Source of the DNA: an uncultured Opitutaceae bacterium
GTDB lineage: Bacteria > Verrucomicrobiota > Verrucomicrobiae > Opitutales > Opitutaceae
Assembly: GCA_946482625.1 (NCBI GenBank)
Contig: CAMLSH010000196.1
Span: 1 to 7,220 of the forward strand
Reading direction: 5' to 3'
DNA: 7,220 nucleotides
How positions within the stretch are numbered: the stretch's first letter is position 1; every line of letters begins with the position of its first letter. This document shows, piece after piece, positions 1-7,120 of this stretch. The position numbers and the translations under genes were made by a program. The notes beneath the pieces are model-generated. The model was not told the origin of the DNA. It made no database searches and was given only the letters and a program-made list of their open reading frames with translations.

Positions 1-590
1 GGGCGTTCGATGCGCGAGTCGGGACGAGCGTCGGCGTGTTCGATCATGACGCAGATGTAGCCGTGGCTCGTGAGATAATTGCTCAAGGTGTCGAACGCGC
101 CGATGGAACCGGCGAGCCCGTGACTGAGGATGACGACGGGGAACGGGCCGCTGCCATGAGTGAGCGTGGGGGCATAGATGCGAACGGGCATCGAGTAGCT
201 GCGTGCGGAGTCGAACCAAGTTTCGTCGGCGAAGGGCGCGACAGTGAAGGGGCCGCCGGCATCGATGGGTTTGTAGGCGGCGTCGGCGGGGAATTCGGCG
301 ACGCGCCAGAAGGTGGAGGATGTGGAACTGGCGACGGTGTGTTGCGCGGGCGTTCCGGTGCCGAGCGCGGCGATGGGCGTGTACGACCAGTTGATGAGGT
401 CGGGGCTGGACTGGAGGCGGTAGGGAATGCCGGAAGTCGTCGGGTGGCGCAGGGAGAACTGGCCGGGCGCGGTGCGGGTGATCTCGATATCGGCCCGCGC
501 TGGCGCATATGCGAAAAGCGCGAGCGCGGCTCCGACGAGGATGAGCGCTCGGGGGCGGCGGAGAGTAGGGGAACGCCGAGACGTGTGCAT
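1..590 (-). CDS. Secreted alpha/beta hydrolase (PAF-acetylhydrolase/dienelactone-hydrolase-like), 3' end outside window
   Basis: This reading frame is open from the ATG at 590 to the window edge (196 complete codons), so it is partial at its C-terminus. Residues 1-33 look like a signal peptide: an arginine-rich start (RRSPTLRRPR), a hydrophobic core at about 15-28, and a likely cleavage after APARA (33), so export to the periplasm or outside is expected. Residues about 35-98 form a small beta-rich module with 'YRLQSSPDLINW' (57-68) and 'FWRV' (94-97), typical of secreted verrucomicrobial proteins. From about 105 the hydrolase fold begins: 'PVRIYAPT' strand (135-142), then 'FPVVILSHGLAGS' (150-162), whose His-Gly is the usual oxyanion-hole motif, then 'HGYICVMIEHAD' (176-187), the next helix and strand. 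The GxSxG nucleophile and the rest of the triad would lie beyond the window, so the substrate cannot be named. An esterase or lipase-type activity is the family expectation. GC-rich third positions support the frame. The start is favoured by GGAG four bases upstream and by the signal peptide. Confidence 0.85.
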   Translation of the reverse strand, partial: MHTSRRSPTLRRPRALILVGAALALFAYAPARADIEITRTAPGQFSLRHPTTSGIPYRLQSSPDLINWSYTPIAALGTGTPAQHTVASSTSSTFWRVAEFPADAAYKPIDAGGPFTVAPFADETWFDSARSYSMPVRIYAPTLTHGSGPFPVVILSHGLAGSIGAFDTLSNYLTSHGYICVMIEHADARPDSRIER

Positions 591-622
591 GCGTCTCCAG
601 AAGACGCCCGACGCGGAGGGCG
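591..622 (-). promoter_or_regulatory. Two overlapping inverted repeats at the hydrolase start codon (possible RBS hairpin)
   Basis: Directly against the ATG at 590, positions 591-596 (gcgtct) and 602-607 (agacgc) form a perfect 6-bp inverted repeat with a 5-nt loop. In the transcript the Shine-Dalgarno-like GGAG (598-595) has two bases in the loop and two in the stem. A second 5-bp repeat (605-609 with 618-622, CGCCC/GGGCG) shares bases 605-607 with the first, so both could not form fully at once. Pairing is seen directly. A role in translation control is inference, because short GC repeats are common by chance in GC-rich DNA. Confidence 0.3.
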
Positions 623-661
623 GTTACAATACTGCGGGCGTTGGAGCGCGATGAGAGATTT

Positions 662-928
662 TCATGCGGAAAGTGGTCGGCTGGCGGGAGTTATTTCGGC
701 CGTGAGGAGCGCGGTGAGCTGGTCGAGCTGGGCGGTGGGTTCGCTGACGGAGGCGAGGGTGATGTATTCGGCCGTCGATGACGCGGCGAAGGGCTTCGCG
801 ACTGGCGTGGCTGAAGGAGGCGTGGCGGTGAATGGGGCGGCGAAGCGGCAGGTCCAGATGTCGTAGAGGTGGCGGCGCGCTCCGGGCAGGCGCATGCCGG
901 TGCCTGCGGGGCGTTTCACTTGAAGCAT
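662..928 (-). CDS. C-terminal part of a frameshifted unknown protein
   Basis: This 88-codon frame from the ATG at 928 ends with TGA at 662-664. Codon third positions are strongly G/C, as in the neighbours, so it looks genuinely coding. The ATG has no recognisable Shine-Dalgarno sequence, however, and the same codon bias continues upstream of it in this frame to about position 985, where the previous gene stops. The simplest reading is that this is not an independent gene but the C-terminal third of the protein begun at 1491, separated by a one-base deletion. The peptide has no membrane helix. It starts with a beta-strand-like stretch (LPVMLQVKRPAGTG, counting two residues before the ATG), then 'RRHLYDIWTCRF', a Pro/Ala/Thr-rich segment and a final amphipathic helix-like region (PTAQLDQLTALL). 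I do not recognise the family. Confidence 0.55.
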   Translation of the reverse strand: MLQVKRPAGTGMRLPGARRHLYDIWTCRFAAPFTATPPSATPVAKPFAASSTAEYITLASVSEPTAQLDQLTALLTAEITPASRPLSA

Positions 929-991
929 GACGGGGAGGTCGTGTTCGCCCGCGGGCGTTTCCGGCGAGAACGTGAGCGGGAGGCTTAGAGG
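929..991 (-). other. Apparent -1 nt frameshift site joining two coding frames
   Basis: The gene begun at 1491 reads GCC GCC CTC and then TAA at 987-985. One additional base after 'TA' would turn the stop into a Tyr codon (TAC or TAT) followed in frame by AGC CTC CCG CTC ACG TTC. The reading would then be 'QAALY-SLPLTFSPETPAGE', continuing without a stop into the frame that ends at 662. Between 984 and 929 this second frame has GC-rich third positions but no start codon. The restored product would be 276 residues. No X-XXY-YYZ slippery heptamer precedes the stop, so programmed frameshifting looks unlikely. A mutation or sequencing/assembly error is favoured. Confidence 0.6.
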
Positions 992-1491
992 GCGGCTTGT
1001 CCGGCGGCGAGTTTGAGGGAAACGCGTCGGGTGTCTTTCAAGCCGAGCAGCGGATGCGGGCCGATCTGGAAGACCGCGAGGCGTTGGCGGGAGGCGTAGT
1101 TTTCCAGGAAGCAGAGCAAGCGGGTCGTGGAGCCGGCTGCGGCTTCGTCGGGCAGGAAAAAGACGGTGGCGGCGACGTCGTGGCAGGTGCAGTGGATTTC
1201 AAAACCGAGGGTGCCGGCGAGCACGGCGTGTGACGCAGGCAGTTTCACGCGATGGCGCAGATGCTCCAGCAGACACCACACGGCGTAGAGCGAGGCGGCG
1301 CCGAGGATCGCCAGGCAAAGCAGCGCCCACGTGCGCTGGCCTTCCTCGTTGAGGAGCAGGCCGGCTCCGAGGGCGGCGAAGCCGCAGGTGATGGCGATGA
1401 ACCACGTGAGCGGACCGCCGCGATGAACGGGGCCGGCGTCGGATGTGCGGTCGACGGGAAGCGCTTCGAGGATGGGATCGGAAGAGGCCAT
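985..1491 (-). CDS. Uncharacterised protein with two N-terminal membrane helices (probably truncated by frameshift)
   Basis: This encodes 168 residues from the ATG at 1491, 14 nt after the stop of the upstream membrane-protein gene, so it is probably co-transcribed with it. No clear Shine-Dalgarno is visible; the spacer is short and translation may rely on re-initiation. A polar N-terminus (1-26) is followed by two predicted membrane helices at about 28-46 (LTWFIAITCGFAALGAGLL) and 54-75, making a hairpin. An Arg/His-rich patch (EHLRHRVK, 76-83) then leads into a soluble region with beta-strand character: 'GFEIHCTCHD' containing two cysteines (101, 103), 'ATVFFLPDE', and 'VFQIGPHPLLGLKDTRRVSLKL'. 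The end is abrupt inside what looks like a beta-rich domain, and the next frame appears to complete it. The fused domain is faintly reminiscent of extracellular beta-sandwich (CARDB/NEW3-like) folds; this is a weak inference. I do not recognise the family. It could be an operon accessory or unrelated to efflux. Confidence 0.72.
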   Translation of the reverse strand: MASSDPILEALPVDRTSDAGPVHRGGPLTWFIAITCGFAALGAGLLLNEEGQRTWALLCLAILGAASLYAVWCLLEHLRHRVKLPASHAVLAGTLGFEIHCTCHDVAATVFFLPDEAAAGSTTRLLCFLENYASRQRLAVFQIGPHPLLGLKDTRRVSLKLAAGQAAL

Positions 1492-1505
1492 GGCGGTTTT
1501 CGAGG

Positions 1506-1940
1506 TCAGAGGGCGCGGTGGCGGTGGAAGCCGGTGCGGATGGATTGTATCAGGCCAAGTGTGACAAGCGCCTTGATGCTGGCGCCGATGAGGAGCTGGC
1601 GCGGGTCGAGTAAGGCGAGTCCGCCTTGAATCAGGAGAAAGACGATCAATGCGGCGAGGGCGGCGCGGAAAGGAGCGAAACGCGCCCACCACCAGAACAG
1701 CAGCAGGAGGGCGGCGGTGAGCAGCGTGGCGGCGACGTTGATGCCGGGGTGCAGGTGTTGTTGCAGCGACGGAGAGTGCAGCTGCCAGACGTTGAACCAG
1801 AGGAAGACGGGACGGACCAATGCGGCGAGATGGACGAGGGCGCACACGAGTATCCAGTTGCGGCCGGAGAGGAGTTCTTGTTCGCGGGCGGAGCGTTGCT
1901 GGGCGGCGCGCAGGCGGTGGAAGACGTCGATGGCGATCAT
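1506..1940 (-). CDS. Small integral membrane protein, four predicted helices, unknown function
   Basis: This encodes 144 residues. The start at 1940 is chosen because its ATG overlaps the TGA of the marR gene as ATGA, a classic coupled arrangement, and because the frame upstream of it is only the shadow of marR. No independent Shine-Dalgarno is seen. The first 27 residues are charged (HRLRAAQQRSAREQELLSGR) and probably cytoplasmic. Four hydrophobic segments follow at about 28-48, 67-86 (ending in FWWW), 91-111 (LAALIVFLLIQGGLALL) and 117-134, and the C-terminus is basic (RTGFHRHRAL). No catalytic or binding motif is recognisable. It lies in the efflux operon between the regulator and another unknown membrane protein, which suggests a shared expression signal but does not prove a shared job. 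Function unknown; the coding call rests on membrane-like composition, GC-rich third positions and operon spacing. Confidence 0.8.
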   Translation of the reverse strand: MIAIDVFHRLRAAQQRSAREQELLSGRNWILVCALVHLAALVRPVFLWFNVWQLHSPSLQQHLHPGINVAATLLTAALLLLFWWWARFAPFRAALAALIVFLLIQGGLALLDPRQLLIGASIKALVTLGLIQSIRTGFHRHRAL

Positions 1941-2485
1941 GACGGAGTGGGCGGCTGGAACGGCGGGGTTTCGGAGGCGAGGGAGCGGATGGAACAGCTG
2001 AGCCGTTCGCAGAGGGTGGCGAGGCGGGTGAGTTCGCGTGGGCGCGTTTTGCCGAGGAGGGTTTCGCAGAGGTCGGCGAAATGCTTCTCCGTGGCGGAGA
2101 GGACCTGGCGGCCGAGTGCGGTGAGATGGATACGGATAATGCGACGGTCGGCACGGTCGCGGATGCGTGCGATCCAGGAGCGGCGTTCGAGATCGTCGAG
2201 AAGATCGGTCATCGAGGCGCGCGTAACGCCGGCGGCGCGGGCGAGCTCGGTGGCGAGGGATGGCTCGGGCGCTTGGGCGAAGAGAATGGAGAGGACCGTG
2301 AACTTGTGGTCGTTGAGGCCGGCCGGGTGGTAGACGCGTTCGAGAGATCCCCGGAGAGCGGAGAGCGTGGTGACGAGGCCGGAGACGAAGCGATGTGCAG
2401 GACACGCGGTGTCTGTGCGCGCGGCAGGTGCAGCGCGCTTTTTGCGGAGTGGTGACCGGAGGGAATTCTGGGAGGCTTCCGTCAT
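1937..2485 (-). CDS. MarR-family transcriptional regulator
   Basis: This is a 182-residue DNA-binding regulator with the MarR winged-helix fold. Residues 58-75 (LNDHKFTVLSILFAQAPE) match the first helices of the domain. Residues 76-101 form the helix-turn-helix, with the recognition helix around VTRASMTDLLDDLE (87-100). Residues 104-120 form the wing, including the family signature DRADRR (110-115), followed by 'LTALGRQVL' (121-129). The terminal helices (about 30-52 and 130-170) would make the dimer interface. MarR proteins usually repress efflux or stress genes and release DNA on binding small phenolic or lipophilic ligands, or on cysteine oxidation. The N-terminus carries an extra basic stretch of about 25 residues (RKKRAAPAAR). 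Four cysteines are present (28, 140, 159, 164). The gene starts 17 nt after the outer-membrane factor with GGAG seven bases before the ATG, so it is in the same operon. Autoregulation of the whole operon is a reasonable inference; its operator, presumably upstream of the adaptor gene, is outside the window. Confidence 0.95.
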   Translation of the reverse strand: MTEASQNSLRSPLRKKRAAPAARTDTACPAHRFVSGLVTTLSALRGSLERVYHPAGLNDHKFTVLSILFAQAPEPSLATELARAAGVTRASMTDLLDDLERRSWIARIRDRADRRIIRIHLTALGRQVLSATEKHFADLCETLLGKTRPRELTRLATLCERLSCSIRSLASETPPFQPPTPS

Positions 2486-2502
2486 CGTGTGTCTCCGGTT
2501 AG

Positions 2503-3939
2503 TCAGCCCTTGGTGACGGCGACAGCGGGTGCGGTGTCCTGCCAGCCGCCGCCGAGGGCGGTGTAGAGGGAGGTGAGGTTGGCGAGGCGGGCGAGGCGGG
2601 CCTGGATGAGGGATTGCTGGGCGCTGAATAATTCCTGCTGGGCGAGGAGGACCGTCACGAAGCTGTCCACGCCGGCTTGGAAGCGCTGATCGGAAAGCGT
2701 GTAGCGTCGCTGAGCGGCGGATACGCGGGCTTCCTGGGCGGAGATCTGCGTGTCGATGGTGGCGCGGACGGCTAGGGCATCGGCGACTTCGCGGAAAGCG
2801 GTCTGGATGGCTTTCTCGTAGTTGGCGACGCCGATGCGTTGATCGATCTTGGCGACCTGAAGCGTGGCCTTGTTACGGCCGGCGGCGAAGATCGGGAGCG
2901 TGATCGAGGGCGAGAAGCTCCAAGTTTCGGAGCCGTTTTTGAAGAGGCCTCCGAGCTCGGCGCTGGCGGTGCCGCCGAATGCGGTGAGTTTCACGGAGGG
3001 AAAAAACGCGGCGCGGGCGACGCCGATGTTGGCGTTGGCGGCTTGCAGGTTGTGCTCGGCGGCACGGATGTCGGGCCGGCGTGCGAGTAGATCGGCGGGG
3101 AGGCCGGCGGGGAGATCGTCGATGAGTTTTTGGGTGGCAAGTTTCCCGGCGGGCGGGAGGTCGGCGGGAAGCGGGCTGCCGAGAAGGACGACGAGGGCGT
3201 TTTCGGCCTGGGCGCGTTGTTGTTGAAAAGTGGCAACACTGGCACGGACGGCTTCGCGCTGGGCTTCCGAGGTGCTGAGGTCGAGCTCGGAGGTGACGCC
3301 GGCGTCGAAGGTTTGTTTGTTGAGATCGTAGGAGCGCTGCGCGGCGTCGAAGGTCTGGCGGGCGATGGCGAGCTGTTCGTCGGCGGCGAGGAGCGTGAGG
3401 TACTGGCGGGCGACGGCGGAGATGAGGCTGAGTTTCGCGCTGAGGCGGGCTTCGTCGGTCGCGAGGTATTGCTGGAGAACCTGATCGCGCAGGCTCGCGA
3501 CGCGGCCGAAGAAATCGAGTTCGTAGGCGGTGACGGCGCCGCCGACGCGGTAGCTGCTCGTGGTCTGCGGCTGACCGGACGAGGTGAGATCGCCGGGCTG
3601 GAGCTGGCGGGTGCCGCCCGCCTGAAGATCGAGCGTGGGAATGAGGGCGGTGCGCTGGATGTTGTAGAGGGCGCGGACGCGTTCGACGTTGAGGGCGGAG
3701 ACGCGGAAATCGCGGTTGTTTTCGAGGGCGAGCGCGATGAGCCGCTGGAGGCGGGCGTCGCCGAAGAAATCGCGCCAGGCGATGTCGGCCGCGGCGGTTG
3801 TCACGGAAGACGCGGCGGCGTTGTTTTCCGGATACGCGCTGGCGACGGGTGCGGCTGGGCGCTCATATTTCGGAGCGAGCGAGCAGCCGGAGAGGAACAG
3901 CGCGAGGGAGAGGGCGGACGTGGCGGCGGGTTTAAGCAT
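2503..3939 (-). CDS. RND efflux outer-membrane factor lipoprotein (NodT/OprM family)
   Basis: This is a 478-residue TolC-like channel subunit that trimerises in the outer membrane and forms the exit duct of the tripartite pump. A lipoprotein signal peptide is clear: [19 protein letters not shown], with the lipobox LSGC placing the acylated cysteine at 19. It is followed by the family-typical [12 protein letters not shown]. The body holds the two expected outer-membrane efflux repeats (roughly 60-250 and 270-460), rich in Ala/Gln/Leu helical heptads that make the periplasmic barrel. Family landmarks are '[10 protein letters not shown]' near the start, '[14 protein letters not shown]' in the middle, '[20 protein letters not shown]' starting the second repeat, and '[21 protein letters not shown]' split across the last helices. 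Length fits OprM-type proteins (about 470-490). The start is well supported: an AGGAGG at 3954-3949 inside the end of the pump gene lies nine bases before the ATG, and the two genes overlap by 8 nt, favouring coupled translation. The gene looks intact. Substrate range cannot be inferred from this subunit. Confidence 0.97.
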   Translation of the reverse strand: MLKPAATSALSLALFLSGCSLAPKYERPAAPVASAYPENNAAASSVTTAAADIAWRDFFGDARLQRLIALALENNRDFRVSALNVERVRALYNIQRTALIPTLDLQAGGTRQLQPGDLTSSGQPQTTSSYRVGGAVTAYELDFFGRVASLRDQVLQQYLATDEARLSAKLSLISAVARQYLTLLAADEQLAIARQTFDAAQRSYDLNKQTFDAGVTSELDLSTSEAQREAVRASVATFQQQRAQAENALVVLLGSPLPADLPPAGKLATQKLIDDLPAGLPADLLARRPDIRAAEHNLQAANANIGVARAAFFPSVKLTAFGGTASAELGGLFKNGSETWSFSPSITLPIFAAGRNKATLQVAKIDQRIGVANYEKAIQTAFREVADALAVRATIDTQISAQEARVSAAQRRYTLSDQRFQAGVDSFVTVLLAQQELFSAQQSLIQARLARLANLTSLYTALGGGWQDTAPAVAVTKG

Positions 3940-6900
3940 GGCGGGTGCCCTCCTGAGCGGTGGCGAGGGTGGCGGGTTTGACGCGGAAGAGTTTGAGAAC
4001 GATCACGAAGAACAGCGGGACGAAGAAGACGCCCAGGACGGTGGCGGTGAGGGTGCCGCCGATGACGCCGGTACCGATGGCGTTCTGACTGCCTGAGCCG
4101 GCGCCGGTGGCGATGGCGAGCGGGAGCACGCCGAGACCGAAGGCGAGGGACGTCATCAAGATCGGGCGCAGACGTTGGCGGGCCGCGTGCGCGGCCGCAT
4201 CGACGAGACTCATGCCGCGGTCGAAGTTCTCCTTGGCGAACTCCACGATGAGAATGGCGTTCTTCGCGGAGAGACCGACGATGGTTAAGAGGCCGACTTG
4301 GAAATAGACGTCGTTGGGCAGACTGCGAAGGAGCGCGGCGAGGAGTGTGCCGACCACACCGAGCGGCACGATCATCAGCACGGCGGCGGGGATCGACCAG
4401 CTCTCGTAGAGGGCCGCGAGACAGAGGAACACGATAAGGAGGGAGATCGCGTAGAGCGCGGGACCTTGGGAGCCGGAGAGGCGTTCCTCGTAGGAGAGGC
4501 CGGCCCACTGGATGCCGATGCCGGGAGGCAGCTGGGCAGCGAGCTCGGTGATCGCGTTCATGGCTTCGCCGGAGCTGACACCGGGAGCGGGTTCGCCGAC
4601 TATGGAGACCGATGGCACACCGCTGAAGCGTTCGAGCTTGGGCGAGCCGCGGGTCCAGTGCGCGGTCGAGAAACTGGAGAACGGGACCATCTCGCCGGTG
4701 CGGTTGCGGACGTACCAGCGGTTGATGTCCTCGGGCACCATGCGGAAAGGCGCGTCGGCCTGGAGGTAGACTTTTTTCACGCGGCCGCGGTCGACGAAAT
4801 CGTTGACGTACGACGAGCCCCAGGCGGAAGCGAGGGTCGCATTGATATCCGTTAAACTGATACCGAGTGCGGCGGCTTTCTCCTGGTCGATGTCGAGTTT
4901 GAACTGGGCGTTGTCGTCGAGGCCGTTGGGGCGGACGCTGCGCAGGCGCGGGTCGGCGCCGGCGAGGCCGAGGAGCTGGTTGCGGGCGTTCATGAGCGCG
5001 TCGTGGCCGAGCGAGGCGTTGTCGGTGAGGCGCATGTCGAAGCCGCTGGCGGTGCCGAGCTCGAGCACGGCGGGCGGGGCGAACGCGAAGGCGAAGGCGT
5101 CTTTGAACTGGAGGAATTTCCCCATGGCGCGGCCTTGGATGGCTTTCACTTTCTGGTCGGGGCGGGAGCGCTGGTCCCAGTCTTTGAGGCGGACGAAGGC
5201 GAAGGCCTGATTCTGGCCACTGCCGGAGAAGCTGAAGCCCACGACGCCGAACATGCCTTCGACGTTTTCGGCTTCATCGACGAGGAAGTGCTGCTCCATT
5301 TTCTTCAGCACTTCGAGGGTTTGGGCGCTGGTGGAGCCGGGAGGGAGCTGGGCCTGCGCGAAGAGGATGCCTTGATCTTCCTCCGGGAGGAAACCGGTGG
5401 GGATGCGGCCGAAGAGCCAGATCATGCCGCCGACGATCAACGCATACACGAGGAGGGAGCGGCCGCGACGGCGGATCATGCCGGTGACGCCGGTGGCGTA
5501 CTTCGCGGTGGTGCGGTCGAAGGTGCGGTTGAACCAGCCGAAGAAGCCGCGTTTCTCGTGGTGGTGGCCGGCCTTGATGGGCTTCAGGATTGTCGCGCAG
5601 AGAGCGGGCGTGAGGACGATGGCGACGATCACGGATAGTACCATGGCGGATACAATCGTGATGGAGAACTGGCGGTAGATGACGCCGGTGGAGCCGCCGA
5701 AGAAAGCCATCGGGATGAACACGGCGGAGAGCACGAGGCCGATGCCGACGAGCGCGCCGGTGATCTGGCCCATGGATTTCTTCGTGGCTTCCTTGGGCGA
5801 GAGGCCTTCCTCGCTCATGACGCGTTCGACGTTTTCGACGACGACGATGGCGTCATCCACGAGCAGGCCGATGGCAAGCACGACGCCGAAGAGCGTGAGG
5901 GTGTTGATGGAAAACCCGGCCGCCGCCATGACGGCGAACGTGCCCAAGAGCACGACCGGCACGGCAATGGTCGGGATGAGTGTGGCCCGCAGATTCTGGA
6001 GGAACAGGTACATGACCAGGAACACCAGGATGACGGCTTCGACGAGGGTCTTGACAACCTCTTCGACGGAGAGGCGGACGAAGGGTGTCGTATCCAGTGG
6101 ATACACGACCTCGAGGCCGGGCGGGAAAAAGGGTTTGAGTTCGTCGATCTTGGCGCGGATGCCGGCGACGGCTTCGAGGGCGTTGGCGCCGGTGGCGGGG
6201 CGGATGGCCATGCCGGACGCGGGTTTGCCGCTGAAGCGGGCGGCGGTGTTGTAGGACTCGCCGCCAAGTTCGACGCGGGCGACGTCGCGAAGGAGAACGC
6301 GCGAACCGTCGGCATTCACGCGGATGAGGATTTTCTCGAACTGCTCCGGTGTTTCGAGGCGGGTCTGCGCGGTGATGGTGGCATTGAGCAGCTGGCCGGC
6401 GGCGGCGGGATTGCCGCCGAGCTGACCGGCGGAGACCTGGGCGTTTTGCGCGCGGATGGCGGCGCTCACGTCAGACGGCATGAGGCCGTAGTTGTTGAGT
6501 TTGTCGGGATCGAGCCAGATGCGCATCGCGTACTGCGTGCCGAAGGACTGGATCTCGCCGACGCCGGGGACGCGGCTGATCGGATCCTGCACCTGGCTGG
6601 TGACGAAGTCGCCGATGTCCTGCTCGGTCATGCTGCCGTCCACTGAGCGGAAGGCGATTACGACGAGGAAGTTTCTCACCGATTTGGTGACGCGCACGCC
6701 GAGCTGCTGGACCTCCTGCGGGAGGAGCGGGGTGGCGAGGGCGAGTTTGTTCTGCACCTGCACTTGGGCGATGTCGGGATTGGTGCCGGCATCGAAAGTC
6801 AGCGTGATGGAGACGTTGCCGGAGGAATCGCTCTGGGATTCGAGATAGCGCAGATTGTCGATGCCGCTCATGCGCTGCTCGATGACCTGTGTGACGGAGT

Positions 6901-7075
6901 CTTCGAGGGTTTTGGCGGAAGCGCCGGGATAGGTTGCGCCGATGGCGATCTGCGGCGGCGCGATGCTCGGGTATTGCGCGATCGGCAGGGAGCGGATCGA
7001 GAGCACGCCGGCCACCATGATGACGATGGCGATAACCCAGGCGAAGACGGGACGGTCGATGAAGAAGCGGGCCAT
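3932..7075 (-). CDS. RND multidrug efflux pump, inner-membrane transporter (HAE1 family, AcrB/MexB-like)
   Basis: This is a 1047-residue, complete inner-membrane proton antiporter of the AcrB type (AcrB has 1049). It captures drugs, solvents or dyes from the periplasm or outer leaflet and passes them to the outer-membrane channel. The first helix starts '[17 protein letters not shown]'. The first large periplasmic loop spans about 30-335, helices 2-6 about 336-500, a cytoplasmic amphipathic segment follows ([11 protein letters not shown], 511-521), the second periplasmic loop covers about 560-868, and helices 8-12 lie at about 872-1031. The proton-relay residues are all present: Asp407 and Asp408 in '[13 protein letters not shown]', Lys938 in 'GLSAKNAIL' and Arg970 in 'RLRPILMTS'. 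Aromatic residues equivalent to the AcrB deep pocket are conserved (Phe136, Phe178, Phe609, Phe614, Phe616, Phe627), as is a Gly-rich switch loop ([10 protein letters not shown], 614-623). This points to drug (HAE1) rather than metal (HME) export. An AAGG seven bases before the ATG is the likely ribosome site. The adaptor gene ends 45 nt upstream and the outer-membrane gene overlaps the 3' end. Confidence 0.99.
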   Translation of the reverse strand: MARFFIDRPVFAWVIAIVIMVAGVLSIRSLPIAQYPSIAPPQIAIGATYPGASAKTLEDSVTQVIEQRMSGIDNLRYLESQSDSSGNVSITLTFDAGTNPDIAQVQVQNKLALATPLLPQEVQQLGVRVTKSVRNFLVVIAFRSVDGSMTEQDIGDFVTSQVQDPISRVPGVGEIQSFGTQYAMRIWLDPDKLNNYGLMPSDVSAAIRAQNAQVSAGQLGGNPAAAGQLLNATITAQTRLETPEQFEKILIRVNADGSRVLLRDVARVELGGESYNTAARFSGKPASGMAIRPATGANALEAVAGIRAKIDELKPFFPPGLEVVYPLDTTPFVRLSVEEVVKTLVEAVILVFLVMYLFLQNLRATLIPTIAVPVVLLGTFAVMAAAGFSINTLTLFGVVLAIGLLVDDAIVVVENVERVMSEEGLSPKEATKKSMGQITGALVGIGLVLSAVFIPMAFFGGSTGVIYRQFSITIVSAMVLSVIVAIVLTPALCATILKPIKAGHHHEKRGFFGWFNRTFDRTTAKYATGVTGMIRRRGRSLLVYALIVGGMIWLFGRIPTGFLPEEDQGILFAQAQLPPGSTSAQTLEVLKKMEQHFLVDEAENVEGMFGVVGFSFSGSGQNQAFAFVRLKDWDQRSRPDQKVKAIQGRAMGKFLQFKDAFAFAFAPPAVLELGTASGFDMRLTDNASLGHDALMNARNQLLGLAGADPRLRSVRPNGLDDNAQFKLDIDQEKAAALGISLTDINATLASAWGSSYVNDFVDRGRVKKVYLQADAPFRMVPEDINRWYVRNRTGEMVPFSSFSTAHWTRGSPKLERFSGVPSVSIVGEPAPGVSSGEAMNAITELAAQLPPGIGIQWAGLSYEERLSGSQGPALYAISLLIVFLCLAALYESWSIPAAVLMIVPLGVVGTLLAALLRSLPNDVYFQVGLLTIVGLSAKNAILIVEFAKENFDRGMSLVDAAAHAARQRLRPILMTSLAFGLGVLPLAIATGAGSGSQNAIGTGVIGGTLTATVLGVFFVPLFFVIVLKLFRVKPATLATAQEGTRHA

Positions 7076-7120
7076 GTGAGGACCTTGGAAAAATTTTAGA
7101 CGAGGAGGCGGACGTGTCGG

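Noticed and set aside
605..622. GC-rich inverted repeat after the last operon gene as a terminator
   Set aside because: The stem is only 5 bp and no T-tract follows it in the direction of transcription, so intrinsic termination is not supported.
626..654. Possible promoter for the hydrolase (TATTGT at 631-626)
   Set aside because: The -10-like hexamer is acceptable, but the sequence 17 nt upstream (TCATCG) does not resemble a -35 box, so I do not annotate it.
36..866. Plus-strand open frame of 276 codons across the hydrolase and its spacer
   Set aside because: It crosses two minus-strand coding regions and the intergenic spacer, with Gly/Arg-rich composition and no family resemblance. The minus strand carries a signal peptide and hydrolase motifs instead.
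985..2154. Extended 389-codon minus-strand frame starting inside marR
   Set aside because: The first 221 codons are Arg/Pro/His-rich, out-of-frame readings of marR and the four-helix membrane gene. Only the part from the ATG at 1491 has real-protein composition.
1506..2405. Extended 299-codon minus-strand frame
   Set aside because: Upstream of 1940 it is an out-of-frame reading of marR. The ATG overlapping the marR stop is the credible start.
3130..3981. Long plus-strand open frame (283 codons) opposite the outer-membrane factor gene
   Set aside because: Its product is Gly/Glu/Ala-rich with no recognisable domain. It is antisense to a well-supported gene, as expected from GC-rich codon bias leaving the opposite strand open.
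5003..5638. Plus-strand open frame opposite the RND pump gene
   Set aside because: Low-complexity Glu/Ala/Gly composition and complete overlap with conserved pump sequence mark it as a shadow frame.
7076..7120. AAAATTTTT stretch between adaptor and pump genes as a terminator or promoter
   Set aside because: No GC stem precedes it in the transcript and no paired promoter hexamers are visible; it is most likely just spacer.
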